Shown piece after piece: positions 5,760-14,524 of a DNA stretch of 30,507 nt. Under the pieces are notes generated by a model. That model did not search any database. It was given only the letters and a program-made list of their open reading frames with translations, and had not been told where the DNA came from. The stretch comes from Acidobacteriota bacterium. Its GTDB lineage: Bacteria > Acidobacteriota > Blastocatellia > Pyrinomonadales > Pyrinomonadaceae. How positions within the stretch are numbered: position 1 is the stretch's first letter; the number at the start of each line of letters is the position of its first letter. The stretch covers positions 1 to 30,507 of the forward strand of contig JAEWBM010000092.1 in assembly GCA_023391155.1 (NCBI GenBank), written 5' to 3'. The position numbers and the translations under genes are program-made.

Positions 5760-6521
5760 ATGCTCGACATAATCAATGATCTCAGACGCGACATCGAACG
5801 GCTGGACCGTCGTGCCCTAACAGCTCTTCTGTATGCCGCCGCCGGCTTAACTTCCATATATTACCTTAAGAACGAAGCGGTCGTCGCGAAGCTGCTCTCG
5901 GGCAACGATCTGGCGTGGATCGCCGAATGGTTCACACGTGACACGGGGAACAATCTTCCGGGCCTGTCCTGGTGGGTTGCTGTCGTCACGGCATTTTATT
6001 TCGTCGCGCCGGTCTTGATCATCAAATTCCTTTGGCGGGCGGATCTGAGGGATTTCGGCCTCAGATCCGGCTTCGAACACGGATTTTGGAAACTGCTGGG
6101 GCTTTCAACTGCCATAATGCTGCCGCTTGTCTATTGGATGTCGCTGACAAAGGGATTTGCCGCCAAATATCCTTTCCTGCAGATCTACGACGGAGAGCCT
6201 TACTTCGGTACGACACTTCTTATCTGGGAGCTGATGTACTTTCTTCAGTTCTTTGGGCTCGAGTTTTTCTTTCGTGGTTTCCTCGTGCATAGCCTTAAAC
6301 CCTCGCTGGGGTTGTATTCGATCTTTGTGATGACCGTTCCCTATTGCATGATCCATTTCAGCAAGCCGCCAATCGAGACGTTTTCAGCCATCGCCGCCGG
6401 GGTCTTTCTCGGCTGGCTCAGCTATCGCAGCGGAAGCATCTGGCTCGGCCTTGTGCTTCACTCTATGGTCGCATTCTCAATGGACATATTCGCCTTGTAC
6501 GCGAAAGGGTTGTTGTTTTGA
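5760..6521 (+). CDS. CPBP-family (Abi/Rce1-like) intramembrane protease homologue
   Basis: A 253-residue multi-pass membrane protein with about six to eight hydrophobic segments. The C-terminal CPBP signature is visible: LEFFFRG (about 168-174), MIHFSKPPIE (about 197-206) and LHSMVAFSMD (about 234-243), supplying the Glu, His and His...Asp positions. The first motif is usually EExxxR; here it is LExxxR, so one Glu is missing, although bacterial homologues with a single Glu are not unusual. Family members are membrane proteases or scaffolds, some involved in bacteriocin self-immunity. It starts 12 nt after ruvA and probably shares its transcript. Substrate unknown. Confidence 0.8.
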   Translation: MLDIINDLRRDIERLDRRALTALLYAAAGLTSIYYLKNEAVVAKLLSGNDLAWIAEWFTRDTGNNLPGLSWWVAVVTAFYFVAPVLIIKFLWRADLRDFGLRSGFEHGFWKLLGLSTAIMLPLVYWMSLTKGFAAKYPFLQIYDGEPYFGTTLLIWELMYFLQFFGLEFFFRGFLVHSLKPSLGLYSIFVMTVPYCMIHFSKPPIETFSAIAAGVFLGWLSYRSGSIWLGLVLHSMVAFSMDIFALYAKGLLF

Positions 6522-6534
6522 CCGCGTAATATCT

Positions 6535-6918
6535 ATGCATGAAAACGAGATCGCTAAGATCGTTGTCGACTGTGCCCTGAAGGTTCACCGTGCACTCGGC
6601 CCGGGCCTACTGGAAACCGTATATCAGGCTGCACTCGCTTATGAACTTCAGCAGCAGGGCTTGCGTGTACAGATAGAACGCGGTATTCCGGCGGTTTATA
6701 GAGATGTGAAGCTTGAGCTCGGTTTTAGAGCGGATATCGTCGTAGAGAACAAAGGCATTGTCGAATGTAAATCGATCGAAGCACTTGCGCCGGTGCACGG
6801 CAAGGTTTTACTTACCTATTTACGTCTCGCCGATATGCGATTGGGACTGCTGATCAATTTCCATGTTGAGTTGATCAAAGATGGGATCAAGCGGGTGGTG
6901 AACAATTTGGATAGATAA
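6535..6918 (+). CDS. GxxExxY protein (PD-(D/E)XK-like)
   Basis: A 127-residue protein. The frame is open further upstream, but family homology starts at MHENEIAKIVVDCALKVHR, so I start it at 6535. The name-giving motif is present as GLLETVY (about 24-30). RADIVVENKGIVECKS (about 61-76) has the D...ExK spacing of a PD-(D/E)XK nuclease core. GxxExxY proteins are widespread small proteins of unsettled function with a predicted nuclease-like fold, found in copies scattered through Acidobacteriota and Bacteroidota genomes. It follows the CPBP gene by 13 nt and precedes a palindromic repeat cluster, consistent with an inserted gene between ruvA and ruvB. Confidence 0.85.
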   Translation: MHENEIAKIVVDCALKVHRALGPGLLETVYQAALAYELQQQGLRVQIERGIPAVYRDVKLELGFRADIVVENKGIVECKSIEALAPVHGKVLLTYLRLADMRLGLLINFHVELIKDGIKRVVNNLDR

Positions 6919-6944
6919 CTTTGTGTCCTGCTGTCCCAAAGATT

Positions 6945-6973
6945 TTTCACGCGGAGAGGCAAAGTTCGCAAAG
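6945..6973. repeat. Partial copy of the CGCAAAG-type palindromic repeat
   Basis: TTTCACGCGGAGAGGCAAAG and the following TTCGCAAAGG match the right half of the two longer copies at 7058-7172 and 7222-7339, with a few substitutions. It opens a 469-nt gene-free stretch (6919-7387). I see no ORF with coding character in this stretch. Confidence 0.65.
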
Positions 6974-7057
6974 GAGTTTCACGGAGGAATCGGCGAGCTT
7001 ATTGAAAATCCGATTTTTTTGCACTCTTGCTCTCGGTTCACCAAGGCATTCTTTTCC

Positions 7058-7172
7058 TAACTTTGCGGCCTTCGCGAGCTTTGCGTGAACTCGTATATGC
7101 ATTTCACGCAGAGACGCCAAGTTCGCAAAGGTGTTCAGCGACTTCGCTTCGTGGCCTCTGCGGGCATTGCAT
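7058..7172. repeat. Long intergenic palindromic repeat, copy 1
   Basis: A 115-nt unit running from TAACTTTGCGGCC to GGGCATTGCAT. Inside it, AGCTTTGCGTGAA and TTTCACGCAGAG/CGCAAAG segments are inverted with respect to each other, so the unit can fold on itself. It is almost the same as 7222-7339 in order and spacing. Such TTTCACGC...GCAAAG elements look like a dispersed, non-coding, REP-like family. Confidence 0.75.
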
Positions 7173-7221
7173 TAGGCCACTTGATCGTGCCTTGTCGCAA
7201 GATTCACCCAAGGGCTCTGCT

Positions 7222-7339
7222 TAACTTTGCGGCCACCGCGAGCTTTGCGTGAAACTCGTATATGCTTTTTTCACGCAAAGACGCCAAGTTCGCAAAGGTG
7301 TTCTGCGACTTCGCGTCGTGGCCTCCCCGGGCGTTGCAT
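7222..7339. repeat. Long intergenic palindromic repeat, copy 2
   Basis: A 118-nt unit aligned with 7058-7172 over its whole length with few differences (for example ACCGCGAG versus TTCGCGAG, and CGCAAAGAC versus CGCAGAGAC). The inverted pair AGCTTTGCGTGAA / TTCACGCAAAG is intact, giving an 11-bp stem around an AT-rich loop. The unit ends about 50 nt before the ruvB start codon, so it may also shape the ruvB leader. Confidence 0.75.
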
Positions 7340-7387
7340 GAGTACGCCCCCTTTCTCTGACAAAGATGTTCAACTAATATTGATACC

Positions 7388-8425
7388 GTGACCGAAACTG
7401 CCGCCATCAACATTCGAGACGAAGAGCTTACCCCCGAGGAATCGAGATTCGAGGCGAGCCTTAGGCCTGCGCAGTTGGCCGAGTATATCGGCCAAAAGAA
7501 GGTAAAGGATAACCTGCGCGTCTTTATGCAGGCCGCTCTTCGCCGCGGAGAGGCTCTCGACCACATCCTTCTGACCGGCCCTCCCGGCGTCGGCAAGACG
7601 ACGCTGTCCAATATCGTCGCGAATGAAATGGGAGCGTCGCTCCGCTCCACCGCGGGACCCATTATCGAAAAGGCCGGCGATCTTGCAGCGATCCTCACGA
7701 ATCTCGAGGAGGGCGACGTGCTCTTCATCGACGAGATCCATCGCCTTAACCCGGCGATCGAGGAGATCCTTTATCCCGCGATGGAGGATTACAGCCTCGA
7801 CATCATGATCGGCCAGGGAACGGCGGCGCGGTCCATAAAATTAGAGCTGCCGAAATTCACCTTGGTAGGAGCTACAACGCGTCCCGGGCTGATCACGGCC
7901 CCGCTTCGCGGCCGCTTTGGGATAATCTTTCACCTCGATTTCTACGGCATCGACGAACTTCAGCAGATCGCCGAACGCTCGGCAAAGATACTCGATGTTG
8001 AGATCGACGCGACGGGTTCGCATGAGATCGCCCGGCGATCGCGCGGCACACCCCGAATATGCAATCGCTTGCTCCGCCGCGTGCGAGATTATGCCGAGGT
8101 CGATCACGACGGCAAGATAACCGAGCATGTTGCCATGGACGCTCTGGACCGGATGGAGGTCGACACCTATGGCCTTGATGAAATGGACCGCAAACTGCTG
8201 CTGACGATCATTGAAAAGTTCGATGGTGGTCCCGTCGGGCTTGGCACATTGTCCGCGGCATTGCATGAAGAAAAGGATTCGATCGAGGAGATCATCGAAC
8301 CATATCTTCTTCAGATCGGCTTCCTCAACCGCACCCCGCGGGGGCGAATGGCAACCAGGCTTGCGTATCAGCATTTCGGCCTGGACATCGCGGTTTCCTC
8401 AAAGTCACCTACTCTTTTTGAATAA
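7388..8425 (+). CDS. ruvB: Holliday junction branch-migration ATPase RuvB
   Basis: A 345-residue AAA+ ATPase of normal length. Walker A GPPGVGKT lies at 64-71, Walker B LFIDEIH near 112-118, sensor-1 VGATTRPG and the arginine-finger region PLRGRFG near 160-177. A C-terminal winged helix follows, with GLGTLSAAL and TPRGRMAT. It forms hexameric rings that pull DNA through the RuvA-bound junction. The start is GTG with no obvious Shine-Dalgarno; the first family-like residues (RDEELTPEE) come soon after, so this start is reasonable. It lies directly after the palindromic repeat cluster, apart from ruvA. Confidence 0.97.
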   Translation: MTETAAINIRDEELTPEESRFEASLRPAQLAEYIGQKKVKDNLRVFMQAALRRGEALDHILLTGPPGVGKTTLSNIVANEMGASLRSTAGPIIEKAGDLAAILTNLEEGDVLFIDEIHRLNPAIEEILYPAMEDYSLDIMIGQGTAARSIKLELPKFTLVGATTRPGLITAPLRGRFGIIFHLDFYGIDELQQIAERSAKILDVEIDATGSHEIARRSRGTPRICNRLLRRVRDYAEVDHDGKITEHVAMDALDRMEVDTYGLDEMDRKLLLTIIEKFDGGPVGLGTLSAALHEEKDSIEEIIEPYLLQIGFLNRTPRGRMATRLAYQHFGLDIAVSSKSPTLFE

Positions 8426-8482
8426 AACGCATCGGCGGCCTTTTTTGCCCTGTTCAGCCCTTTTCGTCATAATACCCCTATT

Positions 8483-10135
8483 ATGAAAAAGATCATTGGG
8501 GTACTCTTTGTCGCTGCGACTCTCGCTCTCTCCGCCTTTTCCCAGAATCAGTTTGAGGGCTATAACCTCCAGGTGGAGGCCTCGCGGAATCACCGCGCGC
8601 CGACATGTGCTGTTCGATATATGCGTCCGAATGCGGTAGTGACGATAACCGACCTGGACAATGCGACCCCAATGCGTCTGACGGCGTGCGATGGATCATC
8701 GTCCGGGATCTCCCAAAGCTCTGCCACAAGTGCGACCATCCGAGCTGCCGGCGGAACGAATAAGTGGTGCTTTCGCGGCGAGGATGAAAAATATCGCATC
8801 ACCATTACTGATCCTCAAAACAATACGCGCGTCAGTTATGACTGGTACGCCGCCCGAGAGGATGCCGATCGCGGCTTTTACAACATTCGCGATTTTGGCG
8901 CAGCCGGTGACGGCCGCACAGACGATACTGCGGCATTTCGGAGCGCGATGGCGGTGCTCGCCTCAAACAACGGCGGTACGCTCAGAATCCCCGATGGCGA
9001 CTATATCGTTTCCTCGCCGATCGCCGTACCGTCAGGCGTGGTCGTCGTCGGCACGAACGGGCTCCATTCAATGGCGTCGACCAGCGACATTACCCGCAAA
9101 AATCCGTCTCGTATCACCCTGACGGGTTCGAACCGGTCTCTTTTCCAGATCGGAGAATGCGTAGAGAACGTGACGTTCCGCGACATTGAACTCTATGCAC
9201 AAAGCAATGTCGGCACTAACGGCGTAGAGGCATTCGGGGCCTATATTTCTTCTCAGGGATTTAACTTTGACCGAGTCACATTTAACAATTTCAACCGCGG
9301 GATAAACGCATACGGCCTTCCGCAAACAGATCTTAACTGGCAGTTCGATTACGTAAAGATCAACGCCAGCCGCTTTATTTACAACCGCGACGCCGGTCTG
9401 TTTGCGAATGTTCGCAATACCGACTGGAAAATTGAGGGCAGCCTTTTCATCAACCCGAAGCGGGGGCCGGGGCAGAACGCAAACTCGATGCATTTCGAAC
9501 GCGTCGGAATGGTACTGATCCAGGACACATTCGGCGGCGGATTCCCGGGGGCTCTGGGCGGCACTTTCATCAACATTCTCGACAGCGGCAACCTTACGAT
9601 CCTCGCCTCGCAGACTGAGAATATGACCAATTCCCTAGTTTATAACGAAACGAATAACCAATATGCCGGCGATTATTCCTATCCGATAACGGTTGTGAAT
9701 TCGATATTCGGAAACGCCATGATCTTTCGTGCGCGGCGGACGTTCGTGTCGACGGGGAGCCTGTATTCCGGTGCAACGTTCGAGGCCGATGAACGGCTAC
9801 GCGTATATTCGACCGGCGACCGGTTTTGTTATGACGGTTACATCTTAGGTTGCCAGGGTGCGGCCAAGCGTAATTTCGACCGAGCCACGGTCATTTTTAT
9901 GACCGGCCAGCCGTCGGAGGGCAACGTTCAAGGCCACCCGACCTTCTTCGGCACAGACGTACAGTTCGGGGCGCCGGTCCAGATGCCGTCATTCGCCGCC
10001 AACGCTCTGCCGCGCGGGGCCGCGAACGGATCGATGGCATATTGCACCAACTGCCGCCGCGGCACCACACCTTGCGCAGCCGGCGGCTCCGGCTCACCCG
10101 CAATGGTGGTTAACGGCCAATGGAGCTGTTTGTAA
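8483..10135 (+). CDS. Secreted right-handed beta-helix protein (pectate-lyase-3-like)
   Basis: A 550-residue protein with an N-terminal signal peptide (1-20, cleavage near AFSQ). After about 110 residues, FYNIRDFGAAGDGRTDDTAAF (split here only as the motif, residues about 130-150) marks the entry to a Pectate_lyase_3/glycosyl-hydrolase-28-like beta helix. GGTLRIPDGDYIVSS and repeated short N/G-turn strands continue to about residue 470. The C-terminus has paired Cys (CTNC, then C in TTPCAAGG, final SCL). Such proteins are exported polysaccharide-binding or -cleaving enzymes or phage tailspike-like folds; no catalytic triad can be assigned here. A CATAAT box lies 10 nt upstream of the ATG, suggesting a very short leader. 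Confidence 0.8.
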   Translation: MKKIIGVLFVAATLALSAFSQNQFEGYNLQVEASRNHRAPTCAVRYMRPNAVVTITDLDNATPMRLTACDGSSSGISQSSATSATIRAAGGTNKWCFRGEDEKYRITITDPQNNTRVSYDWYAAREDADRGFYNIRDFGAAGDGRTDDTAAFRSAMAVLASNNGGTLRIPDGDYIVSSPIAVPSGVVVVGTNGLHSMASTSDITRKNPSRITLTGSNRSLFQIGECVENVTFRDIELYAQSNVGTNGVEAFGAYISSQGFNFDRVTFNNFNRGINAYGLPQTDLNWQFDYVKINASRFIYNRDAGLFANVRNTDWKIEGSLFINPKRGPGQNANSMHFERVGMVLIQDTFGGGFPGALGGTFINILDSGNLTILASQTENMTNSLVYNETNNQYAGDYSYPITVVNSIFGNAMIFRARRTFVSTGSLYSGATFEADERLRVYSTGDRFCYDGYILGCQGAAKRNFDRATVIFMTGQPSEGNVQGHPTFFGTDVQFGAPVQMPSFAANALPRGAANGSMAYCTNCRRGTTPCAAGGSGSPAMVVNGQWSCL

Positions 10136-10152
10136 ACTAGATACAATGACTA

Positions 10153-10186
10153 AAAAGGCCGCGGGTTTTGCTGCCCGCGGCCTTTT
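10153..10186. terminator. Bidirectional Rho-independent terminator
   Basis: AAAAGGCCGCGGG (10153-10165) and CCCGCGGCCTTTT (10174-10186) form a perfect 13-bp stem with an 8-nt loop, flanked by A and T runs on the two sides. It lies between the convergent beta-helix gene and gyrA and can serve both. Confidence 0.9.
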
Positions 10187-10208
10187 GCTCTTGTTGATCA
10201 GAACCGAC

Positions 10209-12755
10209 CTATTCTTCCGTCTCGGCTTCTGCTTTTAGGAGCGTTGCGCTTGTTACGCGATCCTCTTCGCCGGTGCGGATGAGCATCACGCCCTGGGCAC
10301 TCCGTCCCGTTTCGCGGATCTTGTCCACGCCCAAACGGATCAGCTTTGCCTGCTGAGTGATGATCATGATTTCGGAGTCATCCTCGACCGGGAATGCAGC
10401 CACGACCTTGCCGGTCTTGTCGGTGGTCTTCATATTGATGACGCCGATGCCGCCGCGTTTCGTCAAGCGATAATTGTCGACCTGCGTCTGCTTGCCAAAG
10501 CCCTGTTCGGAAACGGACAGGATCTTTTGGCTGCCGTCCGCGTCGACCGCACAAACCGAAACGACGTAATCGCCCTTTCTGAGATTGACGCCCCGCACTC
10601 CGCGGGCCACACGGCCCATCGGGCGGACGTCGGTCTCATTGAACCGGACCGCCATCCCGTTGTGGGTCGCGATGAAGATCTGCTTGGTTCCATCGGTGCG
10701 GATCACTTCAAGGAGTTCGTCGCCCTCGTCGATGTTGATCGCATTGATCCCGGTGACACGGATGTTCTGATAATCCGCGAGAGCCGTCTTTTTGATCACG
10801 CCTTGGCGAGTGACCATCGTCAGGTAGACCTCTTCAGAAAAGTCCTTCACCGCCATTACCGCGACCAGCTTTCGTTCACTAGAGATCTGCACGAGGTTAA
10901 CGACCGCTTTGCCTCTTGCGGCCGCCGCTGCCTCCGGTATCTCGTGGACCTTGATCTTATACACCTGTCCGTCTTCGGTAAAGATCATCAGGTATGCATG
11001 GGTCGAGGCGATGAAAAGATGCTCGACGAAATCCTCATTCTTTGCCGTCGCACCCAGCCGGCCCTTGCCGCCGCGTCCCTGCCGTGAATATGTTGACACC
11101 GGCGTACGCTTGATATAACCGGCCTTCGTTACCGTTATGGCAACTTCTTCATCGGGAATGAGGTCTTCGATCGTCAGTTCAACTCCGGCATCGATGATCT
11201 GCGTACGGCGCTCATCGCCGAACGCTTTTTTGACCTCTGTAAATTCATCGACGATCACCTGCAGCAGTACACTTTCATTCTGCAGAATGTTTTCAAGCTC
11301 GGCAATATGCTTGATGATCGATTCGTATTCGTCGAGGATCTTTTGCCGCTCGAGTGCCGACAGCCTGCGAAGCTGCAGATCAAGGATCGCCTGGGCCTGG
11401 ATGTCCGAAAACTCAAGGCTCTTTATGACCTTTTCCAGATCTTTCAGGAAAGCGGCTTCCGTCTTACCGCCGGTAATGCCGCGCCATTTCTTGACCTCGC
11501 TAAGCGTGCCGAATTTGCCCGTCAGCCACTGTTTCGCCTCATCGACCGACCGCGAGTTGCGGATCAGAGGAATGATGTAATCGAGGGCGTCGATCGCCTT
11601 GTTCAACCCTTCCAAGATGTGAGCACGTGCTTGGGCCTTTCTAAGGTCAAATTCCGTACGGCGGCGAACAACCTCTCGCCGGAAGGCGATAAAGGCCTCC
11701 AGCATCCCCTTAAGCGTCAAAAGCTTTGGTTGGCCGTCGACGATGGCGATGCTGATAATTCCGAACGAAGACTGCAATGGCGTCAGCTTATAAAGCTTGT
11801 TCAGGATCACCTGCGGAACCGCGTCACGCTTGAGCTCGATGACCACACGAATTCCTTCGCGGTTCGATTCGTCGCGGATCTCTGAGATGCCTTCCAGCCG
11901 CTTTTCGTTCACGAGCTCGGCGATCTTTTCGATGAGTTTCGCCTTGTTCACCTGATACGGCAGTTCGGTGACCACGACAGCGTCACGTTCGCGGTCGCCG
12001 CGGCCGATCCGGTCGATGCCTGCCTTGGCTCGCATCTGGATCACCCCGCGGCCCTCGCGATATGCGCGATGGATCTCTTCTCTGCCGTAGATAAATCCGG
12101 CGGTCGGAAAATCAGGCCCCGGAACGATTTTGATCAGTTCATCGACCGTTATCCCCGGATTCTTGATCACCGCGATGCAGGCGTCCAAAACCTCGGTCAG
12201 GTTGTGCGGGGGGATCTTCGTCGCCATACCGACGGCGATACCTTCAGACCCGTTCACGAGCAGCAGCGGCACCTTTGTGGGCAGTACTGTAGGCTCGGAA
12301 AGCGATTCGTCGTAGTTCGGCTGAAAGTCGACCGTCTCTTTTTCGATATCCGCGAGAACCTCGTTGGTCAGCTTTTGCAGACGGACCTCGGTATAACGCA
12401 TCGCCGCCGCGTTGTCGCCGTCGATCGAACCAAAGTTGCCTTGCCCCTCGACCAGCGGATAGCGAAGAGAGAACTCCTGCGCCATGCGGACGACCGTGTC
12501 GTAAACCGCCGTGTCGCCGTGCGGGTGGTATTTACCGATCGTATCGCCCACCACACGGGCCGATTTCTTGTACGGCTTGTTATAGGTATTGCCAAGCTCG
12601 CTCATCGCCCAAAGTACGCGTCGATGGACCGGCTTTAGCCCGTCTCGCACATCCGGAAGGGCTCGGCCGATGATGACCGACATGGCATAGTCGAGATACG
12701 ACCGCCGCATCTCGTCTTCGATATTGATCTGATTACGTTCTAATAGTGAATCCAT
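10209..12755 (-). CDS. gyrA: DNA gyrase subunit A
   Basis: An 848-residue protein, close to the family length. The catalytic Tyr121 is in AMRYTEVRL. The quinolone-resistance region reads HPHGDTAVYDTVVRMAQ, with Thr82 and Asp86 at the positions of E. coli Ser83 and Asp87; Thr there is a natural variant in several phyla. The C-terminal domain has the beta-pinwheel repeats, and the GyrA box at residues 559-565 reads QGRGGKG rather than the usual QRRGGKG. The tail is short and acidic (EAETEE). With GyrB (not in the window) it introduces negative supercoils. GAGGTG lies upstream of the ATG. ParC was considered; the GyrA-box-like motif favours GyrA. Confidence 0.95.
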   Translation of the reverse strand: MDSLLERNQINIEDEMRRSYLDYAMSVIIGRALPDVRDGLKPVHRRVLWAMSELGNTYNKPYKKSARVVGDTIGKYHPHGDTAVYDTVVRMAQEFSLRYPLVEGQGNFGSIDGDNAAAMRYTEVRLQKLTNEVLADIEKETVDFQPNYDESLSEPTVLPTKVPLLLVNGSEGIAVGMATKIPPHNLTEVLDACIAVIKNPGITVDELIKIVPGPDFPTAGFIYGREEIHRAYREGRGVIQMRAKAGIDRIGRGDRERDAVVVTELPYQVNKAKLIEKIAELVNEKRLEGISEIRDESNREGIRVVIELKRDAVPQVILNKLYKLTPLQSSFGIISIAIVDGQPKLLTLKGMLEAFIAFRREVVRRRTEFDLRKAQARAHILEGLNKAIDALDYIIPLIRNSRSVDEAKQWLTGKFGTLSEVKKWRGITGGKTEAAFLKDLEKVIKSLEFSDIQAQAILDLQLRRLSALERQKILDEYESIIKHIAELENILQNESVLLQVIVDEFTEVKKAFGDERRTQIIDAGVELTIEDLIPDEEVAITVTKAGYIKRTPVSTYSRQGRGGKGRLGATAKNEDFVEHLFIASTHAYLMIFTEDGQVYKIKVHEIPEAAAAARGKAVVNLVQISSERKLVAVMAVKDFSEEVYLTMVTRQGVIKKTALADYQNIRVTGINAINIDEGDELLEVIRTDGTKQIFIATHNGMAVRFNETDVRPMGRVARGVRGVNLRKGDYVVSVCAVDADGSQKILSVSEQGFGKQTQVDNYRLTKRGGIGVINMKTTDKTGKVVAAFPVEDDSEIMIITQQAKLIRLGVDKIRETGRSAQGVMLIRTGEEDRVTSATLLKAEAETEE

Positions 12756-12991
12756 TCAGGTATTACACCTCTATCCCGGGCTTTGGCCGGCCAACTATTC
12801 GCGAAAAACTTTGTTTAAGATTGTAAAAAATGCTGGAAATATTCAACGGTTGATGTTATCCTTAATTTTACAGGCCCGGAGCCTGTTTAGCAACCGCTCG
12901 CCTCACTCCGCAGCACGGTTCCCAACACAATTTCCGCAGACCGGCAACTGCTTGTAAGCCCCTTTAGTTTCAACGCTTACAGCTTACCAAT

Positions 12992-13747
12992 ATGTCAACT
13001 ACCGTCACCGAAAAAGTCCCCCGCCGAATCCAGCGCTATGGTTTATCACTTCCGACACGTGTCGAGGTCAAGGTCGATCAAAAATTGACATGGACCGAGG
13101 TCACCCGACTCGAAGATATTTCAGCATTCGGTGCCGGATTCACGCTTAAAAAACCCGTGAAACGCGGCCGTCTGATCGTTATCAGCCTGCCGATGCCGCG
13201 CCAACTCCGCTGCTATGACTATCTTGAGCCCCAATACAGGATCTGGGGACTCGTCCGCCGCTGCATTCCCGTCTCAACAAATCCCGCCGCACCGGCCTAC
13301 GCTGTCGGCATAGCGTTCGTTGGAAAGAACCCGCCCGGGTCGTTTCTTGAGGATCCCGCACGGCTCTACGACCTTACGAGCCGCGAAGACGGAGGGCTCT
13401 GGCAGATCAGTGAATTGCACGGCTCACCCGACGAAAGCGAATTGCACCCCGACCTGCGCCGCCATACGCGCTTTGCCATCCCCGAGTCGCTTCTGCTTGA
13501 GATCCTGGATGAGCACGGTGAGGTCGTCGCCAGCGAAGTGACCGTGACGGAGAACTTGAGCCTTGGCGGGGCCGCCGTTATGACGTCGTTCAACGCCGAG
13601 ATCGGTTCATTTCTACGTGTCCGAAGCGATCGCCACAATATCTCGATCATTTCGATCGTTCGCGGCCGTCGCATCGGAAAAGACGGTATCGTTCGCCTTC
13701 ATCTCGAATTTATTGACCACCTCTTCCCGCTCGAAGGGATCGTTTAG
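12992..13747 (+). CDS. PilZ-domain protein, two-domain (paralogue A)
   Basis: A 251-residue protein with two PilZ-like halves. The first half (about 11-110) has a degenerate pattern: RRIQRYGLSLP, then DISAFGAGF. The second half (about 153-251) has the classical c-di-GMP-binding pattern: RRHTRF at about 153-158 (RxxxR) and ENLSLGGAAV (D/NxSxxG) about 30 residues later. PilZ domains bind cyclic di-GMP and change motility, polysaccharide export or transcription. It is followed after 27 nt by a paralogue of the same design. The second domain looks competent for ligand binding; the first may be a structural or YcgR-N-like domain. Confidence 0.85.
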   Translation: MSTTVTEKVPRRIQRYGLSLPTRVEVKVDQKLTWTEVTRLEDISAFGAGFTLKKPVKRGRLIVISLPMPRQLRCYDYLEPQYRIWGLVRRCIPVSTNPAAPAYAVGIAFVGKNPPGSFLEDPARLYDLTSREDGGLWQISELHGSPDESELHPDLRRHTRFAIPESLLLEILDEHGEVVASEVTVTENLSLGGAAVMTSFNAEIGSFLRVRSDRHNISIISIVRGRRIGKDGIVRLHLEFIDHLFPLEGIV

Positions 13748-13774
13748 CCCATCATTTTTATATCGGAGTAAACA

Positions 13775-14524
13775 ATGTCCGTAGCCGCAGAGATCGAAAT
13801 TCCCCCAACCGATGTCGCGGTCGCCGAAATGGAAGCGGCGATCGAGGGACGATCGGGATCAAAGAAATGGAAAGACCGTGCTGAGATCACAAGTTACTCC
13901 GCGACCGGTGCCGGCTTTCGCGCAGGCCGTGAATGCCGGACGGGAACGCTTGTGAAGCTCAGGCTTCCGCTTCCGCCCTACCTCCGTGCCTTTGACCACG
14001 ATAAAAAGGATTACGCCGTATGGGGTCTGGTACAGCACTGCCAACGCGCCGAGACCGACGGCAAGGTCGTTTATCACGCGGGCGTCGCGTTTATAGGAAA
14101 AGAGCCGCCTCCGGAATACGCTGAGGCTCCCTCGCAGCGGTTTGCGATCTGCGGGATGAACGGGGACGGCCTGTGGAAGATCAAGCCTGAGACCGGAGAA
14201 TTCAAGGTTCGAAAAGAGATCCGTTACTGGAGCGCATTCGAGCTCTACCTGTCGCAGATCAATGCCGAACGGCGGTCATTGAACGGTGCCCGTGCCGTAA
14301 CCGAGAACATCAGCAAGAGCGGTGCGGCGGTGGTTTCGACCCTGGATGTGAATGTCGGCGACCGCGTTAAATTTATCAGCACCCAGTTCGACTTTTCAGG
14401 CCTTGCCGTCGTCTGCGAAAGAAAGGACCTTGGCGAGGACAGGGCGAAGATCCACCTGAAATTCATCGAGAATACGTTCCCGATCGAGAAGATCTACGGC
14501 AGGGCCGATCACGGGCGTGTCTAG
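13775..14524 (+). CDS. PilZ-domain protein, two-domain (paralogue B)
   Basis: A 249-residue paralogue of the preceding gene. Shared landmarks in the same order are YSATGAGF, the hydrophobic VWGLVQHC block, HAGVAFIGKEPP, then GLWKI, RKEIRY (RxxxR), ENISKSGAAVVS (NxSxxG) and LKFIENTFPIEKI. The N-terminal RxxxR-type motif of the first half is missing, replaced by an acidic/Ala-rich segment. It is therefore a diverged tandem duplicate whose C-terminal domain may still bind c-di-GMP. Its TAG stop shares CTAG with the stop of the convergent kinase gene, so the two genes overlap by 4 bp. Confidence 0.82.
   Translation: MSVAAEIEIPPTDVAVAEMEAAIEGRSGSKKWKDRAEITSYSATGAGFRAGRECRTGTLVKLRLPLPPYLRAFDHDKKDYAVWGLVQHCQRAETDGKVVYHAGVAFIGKEPPPEYAEAPSQRFAICGMNGDGLWKIKPETGEFKVRKEIRYWSAFELYLSQINAERRSLNGARAVTENISKSGAAVVSTLDVNVGDRVKFISTQFDFSGLAVVCERKDLGEDRAKIHLKFIENTFPIEKIYGRADHGRV

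Noticed and set aside
7058..7339. Possible CRISPR array
   Set aside because: There are only two full units over 110 nt long with internal palindromes; no short regular repeats, no unique spacers of uniform size and no cas genes.
10527..12638. Several plus-strand ORFs of 150-190 codons
   Set aside because: All lie opposite gyrA, whose reading frame is fully supported by conserved motifs; they are shadows of GC-rich coding.
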